A stretch of 10,911 nt of DNA from NCBI GenBank assembly GCA_030428405.1, contig JAUIEH010000047.1:1-10911 (forward strand). Direction: 5' to 3'. The notes beneath the pieces were generated by a model. It worked only from the letters and a program-made list of their open reading frames with translations. It was not told the origin of the DNA and searched no databases. Each line of letters starts with the position of its first letter. Position 1 is the first letter of the stretch. Of the stretch, positions 5,590 through 10,911 are shown piece by piece. The position numbers and the translations under genes are program-made. Source of the stretch: Alphaproteobacteria bacterium (GTDB taxonomy: Bacteria > Pseudomonadota > Alphaproteobacteria > Caulobacterales > Maricaulaceae).

Positions 5590-6615
5590 TCAGACAGGTT
5601 GCGGCGCATCGCGCTGCTCGTCGATCACGTCGATGATGTCGTGGATCGAGCGGATTTCATCGCGCAGCGTGCGGGCGCGCGAGATGTCGGCAAGCGGCTT
5701 GAACATCGAACCCGCTTCGAACAGATCGCCGCCTTGGACCGCGATCAAAAGGTCGCCGCCGTCAAAAGCCGCGCGCACGCGCTTGCCCTTGAACATGGCC
5801 TCCAGCGCAAGCAAGCGCTCCATGAAGGACGGCGTCAGCAGATAACGCGCTTCGACCTGATCGGTCCCGAACACTTCGAAGATCTTCTCGAAATGCGGAT
5901 CGACCAGCCCCACCCGCTTCAGCTCCTTGCCGGGCTTGTTCATCCAGTTGAACACGCCCGCATCGCGCATGATCACGGTGGTTGAATCGAAATTGCGCGG
6001 AAAGGCGATGCGCACGAGCTGGCCGCGAAACACGGTCGTCGTCCGTGTGCGTCCCTTGCTGTCGCGCGTGCGCCGCTTCAGATGCGCCTCATAGAGCTCG
6101 AACAAATGGCCGGCATGTTGACCTTCGAGCAAATCCTCGAAGCTTGAAATATTATAGCTCGGCACCAGACGCAGCTCGCGGAACTGGCGAAAGCCCGGCG
6201 GCTGGGAAATACCGGCTGTGAAAGAGAGGCCGAGAAAAGGCGCGATGGACTGCGTCATCGCGTGCTTGACCTCTTTCTTCAGCGTATGCACCGCAGCCGC
6301 GCCCACGCCCCAGCCGATCATCAGCGACAAAACGCCGAGAAAAAATGCGAGCGGCGGCGGACCGCCCAAACCGAACACCAGAGCGACCAGCACAGCGGCG
6401 ACGCCGATCCCGATGGCGAGTGAGATATTGTGAAAGCGCACGGTGTCGCGGCGCTTATCCTCGCGCGCTTCCAGCTTGGGCGCGATTTCATCGGCGAAGA
6501 GCTTTTCGAAGGCGGCGTCGGTTTCGATCGCAGCGGCGGCGTCCGCATCCGGCGCCGGCCTGGCGGCGGCTCCAACGGTCGCAGCTTCATCTGCGCGCGC
6601 GCCTGTCTCGTCCAT
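5590..6615 (-). CDS. DUF3137-family membrane protein, copy a
   Basis: 341 residues from ATG 6615. A soluble Ala/Asp-rich N-terminus to about 60 is followed by two transmembrane segments (about 64-83 and 87-109) and a large soluble domain of about 230 residues, matching my recollection of DUF3137. Landmarks are PSYNISSFEDLLEG, LFELYEAHLKRRTRDSKGRT, FRGQLVRIAFPR, TTVIMRDAG and FEKIFEVFGTDQVEARYLLTP. Function is unknown. The start is uncertain: GTG 6618 gives a GTGA overlap with the upstream stop, ATG 6615 gives TGATG. I prefer the ATG because AGAGG is 8 bases before it. It is the last gene of the valS operon and close to the family consensus, unlike its neighbour. Confidence 0.85.
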   Translation of the reverse strand: MDETGARADEAATVGAAARPAPDADAAAAIETDAAFEKLFADEIAPKLEAREDKRRDTVRFHNISLAIGIGVAAVLVALVFGLGGPPPLAFFLGVLSLMIGWGVGAAAVHTLKKEVKHAMTQSIAPFLGLSFTAGISQPPGFRQFRELRLVPSYNISSFEDLLEGQHAGHLFELYEAHLKRRTRDSKGRTRTTTVFRGQLVRIAFPRNFDSTTVIMRDAGVFNWMNKPGKELKRVGLVDPHFEKIFEVFGTDQVEARYLLTPSFMERLLALEAMFKGKRVRAAFDGGDLLIAVQGGDLFEAGSMFKPLADISRARTLRDEIRSIHDIIDVIDEQRDAPQPV

Positions 6616-7622
6616 CACGCCCGCCTCTTCGCCAACGCATCCACGACGGCGTAAACCGCCTCCAATTCGGCGATTAGCATATCAAGCGCGAAATCCGCGT
6701 TAAGGTCGGCGAAGCTCTTAATGTCCATGCGCTTTTCCGGGCGCTGACGCGGCAGGGCGATCAGCAGATGGCCGTCCTGAAACACGCCCACAGCAGGCGC
6801 GGGCGAGGAGTCGTCATCAGCGACCGGCTCTGGCGCGAAGATGTCCTCGAGCCGCTTGAGGCGCTCCATGACGACGGGATCGAGCAAGGTGCGCGCCTCG
6901 ACCTGATCGTCCGAGAACACCTCGAACACCTTCTCGAATTCCGGATCAACGAGGCGCACGCGCGCCAGTCCGCGCGGCGCATTCAGGCGATTGACGATGC
7001 CGGCGTCGCGCAAGACCACCGTGCGACCCGTCCAGCGTCCCGGCACGGGGATGCGCACGACGCCTGTTTGCGCAAACACCATCTCGCGCAGAAAAGGCGG
7101 CGGCTCGCTTGCGCGCCATTTCCCGTCGGGCCCCTTGGAGCGCGCGCGCAGCTTGACGTCGAACATCTCGAACGCCGCGCCTTCATGCGCGCCGGACAAG
7201 ACGTCCTCGACGCGCGAATGCTTGAAGACGGAGGCGTAGTAAGTGCCTTCAAACGCGCTGAGATCGATCGGCGTTTCAGGTCGCGCCGCATAAGTCAGAT
7301 TGAGCGCGGGCGCGACGGCCTCCAGCACGCGCGATCGCGCTGCGAAAATGCGCGCCGCCGCGCGCAGCGCAAGAAACAGCCAGAACAAAGTCATCGCCGC
7401 CGCGCCGAGAAACGCCCCAATGCGAAAGCTGTCCATGCCGAAAATGAAGCCTGAGAGAATGACGACGCTTGGAATCAGGAAACCCAGAGCCGCGCGCCGC
7501 ATCAGCGTCTTGATGGCGTCGGAAACTTCCGCTTGCAGCGCCTCAAGCTCGGGGCCCGCCGCCTCGCGCACCGCGTCTTTATCGATCCGCGGCGGTGAGG
7601 ATGCGGGCGCGTCCGACATCAT
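6615..7622 (-). CDS. DUF3137-family membrane protein, diverged copy b
   Basis: 335 residues, paralogous to the gene just downstream. Two transmembrane segments (about 44-63 and 66-88) precede the DUF3137-like domain. Shared blocks are TVVLRDAGIVNRLN, VRLVDPEFEKVFEVFSDDQVEARTLLDP and VMERLKRLEDIF. Others are altered: the family's PSYxxSSFEDL is here KHSRVEDVLSGAHEG, and FELYEAHL is FEMFDVKL. An acidic Asp/Ser insert lies near FAPEPVADDDSS. The start ATG 7622 overlaps the valS stop (ATGA), with GGAG 8 bases upstream inside valS, so translation is coupled to valS. The two copies probably arose by tandem duplication and may form a hetero-oligomer; that is inference. Confidence 0.8.
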   Translation of the reverse strand: MMSDAPASSPPRIDKDAVREAAGPELEALQAEVSDAIKTLMRRAALGFLIPSVVILSGFIFGMDSFRIGAFLGAAAMTLFWLFLALRAAARIFAARSRVLEAVAPALNLTYAARPETPIDLSAFEGTYYASVFKHSRVEDVLSGAHEGAAFEMFDVKLRARSKGPDGKWRASEPPPFLREMVFAQTGVVRIPVPGRWTGRTVVLRDAGIVNRLNAPRGLARVRLVDPEFEKVFEVFSDDQVEARTLLDPVVMERLKRLEDIFAPEPVADDDSSPAPAVGVFQDGHLLIALPRQRPEKRMDIKSFADLNADFALDMLIAELEAVYAVVDALAKRRA

Positions 7623-10432
7623 TGCGCGCTCTCCAGACGCTCAAGCGCAGAGGCGAGTTTCTCGCGCTGGGCCTCATAGCCCGCCTGTTTTTCACGCTCG
7701 GCGGCGACGACGTCTTCCGGCGCATTTGCGACGAAGCGCTCATTGGAGAGCTTCTTGACCAGGCGCGAGATTTCGCCGTCGACCTTGGCGATTTCCTTGG
7801 AAAGCCGCGCGCGCTCCGCATCGAGATCAACCAGACCCGCCATCGGGATCGCGTAGGTCGCTTCGCGTACGACGAGCTGCAAGGCGTTGGACGGCGCGGT
7901 CTCGCTCGCTTGCCAGCTTTCCACGCGCGCCAGACGCTTCAGCGCCTCTTCGTGACGGGCGAGCCATTCGAGCGTCTCGGGAGCCGCTCCCGTCACCTGC
8001 AAAGGCGCAAGCTGGGCCGGCGGAATATTGAACTCCGCGCGCAAGGAACGAACATCCGTACACAGCGAGACGACCCAATTCATCTCGTCGCCCGCCGCCG
8101 CATCGATGAGGCCGTCGTCGAAATCCGGCCAGACATGCGAAATCAGCATCTCATCGCGGCCGCCCTCGCCCGCCGTCTTCTCCCATAGTTCTTCGGTGAC
8201 GAAGGGGCTGAAGGGATGCAAAAGCGCCAAGAGCTGATCCAGCGCCCAGGCGGCGCAGGCGCGGGTTTCATCCTTGGCGGGACCGTCCTCGCCCGACAGA
8301 ATCGGCTTGATGAGTTCGACATACCAGTCGCAATAGGTGTTCCAGGCGAAACGATAGACCGCGTTAGCCGCGTCATTGAAGCGATAGCCGTCGAGCCCGT
8401 CCTTGACCGCGCGCGCTGTCTTGACGATTTCTCCGACGATCCAGCGATTGACCGTCTCTTTCGCCGAGGCCGGCTCCCAGCCCTTCACTGGCGCGCACTC
8501 ATTCATTTGTGCAAAGCGCGCGGCGTTCCAGATCTTGGTGCCGAAATTGCGCGCGCCTGCGACGCGATCCTCGGAAATGCGGATGTCAGCGTTGGGGCCA
8601 GCTTGCGCGACCAGCGCAAAGCGCAAGGCGTCCGCGCCATATTGGTCGATCAGCTCCAGAGGGTCGACGACATTGCCCTTGGACTTGGACATTTTCTGAC
8701 CCTGCGCGTCGCGCACGAGCCGGTGGATGATGACGTCCTTGAACGGAACTTCATCCATGAAATGCAGGCCCTGCATCATCATGCGCGCGACCCAGAAAAA
8801 GATGATGTCGAACGCCGTGATCAAAACCGAGGTCGGATAGAAGGTCTTCAGCTCCGCGGTCTCTTCCGGCCAGCCAAGCGTGGAGAACGGCCAGAGCCCG
8901 GAGGAAAACCAGGTGTCGAGGACGTCTTCGTCCTGGGTGAGCTCCACGTCGTCGCCATAAAGCGCGCGCGCCTTTTCGCGCGCGCCGGCGTCGTCCGCCG
9001 CGACGAAAACGCTTCCGTCCGGCCCATACCAGGCGGGGATGCGGTGGCCCCACCAGAGCTGGCGCGACACGCACCAGGGCTGGATGTTCCGCATCCACTC
9101 ATAATAAGTCTTCTCCCAGTTCTTGGGATGGAAGCGCGTGCGCCCGTCCTCGACGGCCGCGATGGCCTCCTTGGCGAGCGTTTCGGCGTCCACGAACCAT
9201 TGATCCGTCAGCATCGGCTCGATGACGACGCCGGAGCGGTCGCCGAAAGGCTGCATGATCGACTTGTCCTCGACCTTGATCATCAGGCCGTCAGCCTCGA
9301 TGTCGGCGACGACGCGCTTGCGCGCCTCGAAGCGGTCGAGCCCGCGATATTCGTCCGGAACCAGATTAATTGCGTCGACTTCCGCTTCATCGGTCTTTGC
9401 GCCGCGCGCAATCTCGAGAGCACGCGCGGCCGCCTCAGCATAAGGCGCACCGTCTGCGCGCATCCCCGCCTGTTCGTCCATCAGCCGGTATTTGGGAATG
9501 TCGTTGCGCTCGGCGACGCCGTAATCGTTCAGATCGTGCGCGCCCGTGATCTTCACCGCGCCGGAGCCAAATTCCGGGTCCGGATAATCATCGACGATGA
9601 TCGGGATGAGACGGCGATGCGCCTTTGGTCCGACCGGGATTTCGCAGAGCTTGCCGACGATCGGCGCATAGCGCTCGTCGTCGGGATGCACGGCCACCGC
9701 GCCATCGCCGAGCATCGTCTCCGGCCGGGTCGTTGCGATGGAGATGTAGTCGCGCTCTTCTTCCAGGACGATGTTCCCGTCCTTGTCCTTCTCGACATAG
9801 CGATAGGTCTCCCCGCCCTCGAGGGGATATTTGAAGTGCCACATATGGCCCGGCGTCTCGATGTTCTCGACTTCGAGGTCAGAGATGGCGGTCTGAAATT
9901 TCGGGTCCCAGTTCACCAGCCGCTTGGCGCGATAAATCAGGCCCTGCTCGTAAAGTTCGACAAACACTTTGACGACGGCGGCCGAGAGGCCTTCGTCCAT
10001 GGTGAAGCGCTCACGGCTCCAGTCGCATGACGCGCCCAGCCGGCGCAGCTGGTTGAGGATCACACCCCCGGATTCTTCTTTCCACGACCAAACGCGCTTG
10101 ACGAATTCCTCACGGCCAAGCTCGCGGCGCGTGGGCTGTTGTTGCTCCATCAGCTGGCGCTCGACGACCATCTGCGTGGCGATGCCGGCGTGGTCCGTGC
10201 CGGGCTGCCAGAGCACTTTCTTGCCGCACATGCGCTGATAGCGGATCAGGATGTCCTGCAGTGTGTTGTTGAGCGCATGCCCGATATGCAGCGAGCCGGT
10301 GACGTTGGGCGGCGGGATGACGATGCAGAACGGCTCCGCCTCGCCCTCCTTCGGCTGGAACGCGCCGCTGTTCTCCCAGGCCTCGTACAGGCGAGGCTCC
10401 GCCTCACTCGGATCGAATGTCTTCTCAAGCAT
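7619..10432 (-). CDS. valS: Valyl-tRNA synthetase
   Basis: Class I synthetase charging tRNA-Val, cytoplasmic, 937 residues (E. coli ValS is about 950). The ATP-binding HIGH motif is at 49-52 in PPNVTGSLHIGHALNNT and KMSKS at 580-584 in GQKMSKSKGN. Between them lies the CP1 editing domain, which hydrolyses Thr-tRNA-Val, marked by SIATTRPETMLGDGAVAV and SGAVKITGAHDLNDY (the family more often has PAH at the latter). WWGHRIPAWY and DTWFSSGLWPFS are further class I landmarks. An anticodon-binding helical domain and a C-terminal coiled-coil arm (about 865-937, LDAERARLSKEIAKV onward) complete the enzyme. ATG 10432 has AGGA about 11 bases upstream. It is the first gene of an operon with two DUF3137 genes coupled by overlapping stops and starts. 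Confidence 0.97.
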   Translation of the reverse strand: MLEKTFDPSEAEPRLYEAWENSGAFQPKEGEAEPFCIVIPPPNVTGSLHIGHALNNTLQDILIRYQRMCGKKVLWQPGTDHAGIATQMVVERQLMEQQQPTRRELGREEFVKRVWSWKEESGGVILNQLRRLGASCDWSRERFTMDEGLSAAVVKVFVELYEQGLIYRAKRLVNWDPKFQTAISDLEVENIETPGHMWHFKYPLEGGETYRYVEKDKDGNIVLEEERDYISIATTRPETMLGDGAVAVHPDDERYAPIVGKLCEIPVGPKAHRRLIPIIVDDYPDPEFGSGAVKITGAHDLNDYGVAERNDIPKYRLMDEQAGMRADGAPYAEAAARALEIARGAKTDEAEVDAINLVPDEYRGLDRFEARKRVVADIEADGLMIKVEDKSIMQPFGDRSGVVIEPMLTDQWFVDAETLAKEAIAAVEDGRTRFHPKNWEKTYYEWMRNIQPWCVSRQLWWGHRIPAWYGPDGSVFVAADDAGAREKARALYGDDVELTQDEDVLDTWFSSGLWPFSTLGWPEETAELKTFYPTSVLITAFDIIFFWVARMMMQGLHFMDEVPFKDVIIHRLVRDAQGQKMSKSKGNVVDPLELIDQYGADALRFALVAQAGPNADIRISEDRVAGARNFGTKIWNAARFAQMNECAPVKGWEPASAKETVNRWIVGEIVKTARAVKDGLDGYRFNDAANAVYRFAWNTYCDWYVELIKPILSGEDGPAKDETRACAAWALDQLLALLHPFSPFVTEELWEKTAGEGGRDEMLISHVWPDFDDGLIDAAAGDEMNWVVSLCTDVRSLRAEFNIPPAQLAPLQVTGAAPETLEWLARHEEALKRLARVESWQASETAPSNALQLVVREATYAIPMAGLVDLDAERARLSKEIAKVDGEISRLVKKLSNERFVANAPEDVVAAEREKQAGYEAQREKLASALERLESAQ

Positions 10433-10598
10433 CTTGTCGTCAGTCCTGAAATTCTGCCCTGCGCATGCGGACGCGGGACTATGCCAGCGTTGGCGGCATG
10501 GTGAAACGACGGCGGCGCATCAAGGCGCGTTTACGCGCTTGAAAGCAAAATTGATTAGAAACTAACGGCTTAGCCCCAGCGCTTTTGGGAGTGTCCGC
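10433..10598. promoter_or_regulatory. Divergent intergenic region with two dyads
   Basis: This holds the promoters of valS (-) and the PAS-like gene (+). CAAGGCGCGT (10521-10530) pairs with ACGCGCTTG (10533-10541) with one bulged G, a near-perfect dyad in the middle. Around 10481-10499, ATGCC and GGCAT flank a smaller GCCA/TGGC pair. The AT-rich stretch 10539-10566 is the likeliest promoter area for the plus strand: TTGAAA (10539-10544) fits a -35 well, but its partner TAACGG (10563-10568) is poor. No convincing promoter pair was found for valS. Confidence 0.35.
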
Positions 10599-10911
10599 GT
10601 GCTTGTGACCAAAACATCCGCGCCGCGCGACGACCGTGCGACGCTGATCGCAACGACGGGACTGGAAATTCTCGCGTTCGAACAGGACGCGCATGCGCCC
10701 TTGATCATCGATGTTCCCGCCAACGGCGCTTCGGCGCTTCAGCTGATCCACGCGGAAGATCACCAAGCCATGACGCAAATTTGCGCGCTGGCGTGCGAGA
10801 AGGATTTGCGCGCGACGCTGCGTGTGCGCATCCGGAAGGGCCATGAGTGGTGGATCATCACCTCAGCTGAGATTGCGCGCGAGGCCGAGGGCCAGGTTCG
10901 CATTCAATTCA
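10599..10911 (+). CDS. PAS-like sensory protein, N-terminal part only
   Basis: An open frame from GTG 10599 to the window end, 104 codons without a stop, truncated by the window edge. GGGAG lies 7 bases before GTG 10599; a second in-frame GTG is at 10605. Residues about 45-104 look like a PAS fold: LQLIHAEDHQAMTQICALAC resembles the common '(V/L)IHPEDR' helix region, followed by ATLRVRIRKGHEWWIITSAEI in the place of the strands usually reading RxRxxDGxxRW. The N-terminal 15 residues are polar and no membrane segment is seen. Such proteins usually carry a histidine kinase, GGDEF or EAL output domain further on, which cannot be seen here. It is divergent from valS. Confidence 0.65.
   Translation, partial: MLVTKTSAPRDDRATLIATTGLEILAFEQDAHAPLIIDVPANGASALQLIHAEDHQAMTQICALACEKDLRATLRVRIRKGHEWWIITSAEIAREAEGQVRIQF

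Noticed and set aside
8216..10030. 604-codon open frame on the plus strand
   Set aside because: It lies wholly antisense to valS, which has all its synthetase motifs. Long antisense frames are expected in high-GC coding DNA.
10479..10844. 121-codon minus-strand frame at the right end
   Set aside because: It overlaps the PAS-like plus-strand frame and the divergent regulatory region, lacks recognisable features, and its product is Arg-rich shadow-like sequence.

Overview
The window is high-GC DNA (very rich in GCGCGC runs) from an alphaproteobacterium. The protein set fits a Caulobacterales/Hyphomonadales-type organism: BioB, exonuclease III, DUF2145-like and tandem DUF3137 proteins beside valS. 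A dense cluster of GANTC sites, the CcrM methylation target of this class, also fits. The genus cannot be fixed from this sequence alone. No phage, insertion sequence, CRISPR array, tRNA or rRNA is visible.

Layout. Bases 1-138 are a long imperfect palindrome resembling a dispersed intergenic repeat. It is followed by a candidate promoter and bioB (+). A small lipoprotein gene (-) converges on bioB and diverges from a nitroreductase gene (+), which is followed by exonuclease III (+). Next is a translationally coupled pair (+): a small acidic secreted protein and a DUF2145-like exported protein with a His/Cys pair suggestive of a permuted papain-like fold. A 226-base gap carries four GANTC sites in 41 bases. 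It leads to an unlisted 44-codon ORF with a strong ribosome binding site and a good intrinsic terminator. From there to 10432 everything is on the minus strand: valS and two DUF3137 membrane proteins, joined by stop/start overlaps, in the order valS > DUF3137-b > DUF3137-a. Divergent from valS, the start of a PAS-like protein runs off the right end.

How it fits together. Most genes are housekeeping: biotin synthesis, base-excision repair and tRNA charging. Three places deserve attention: the GANTC-clustered small gene or RNA at 5250-5579, the secreted small-protein/DUF2145 pair at 3808-5117, and the coupled valS/DUF3137/DUF3137 operon.
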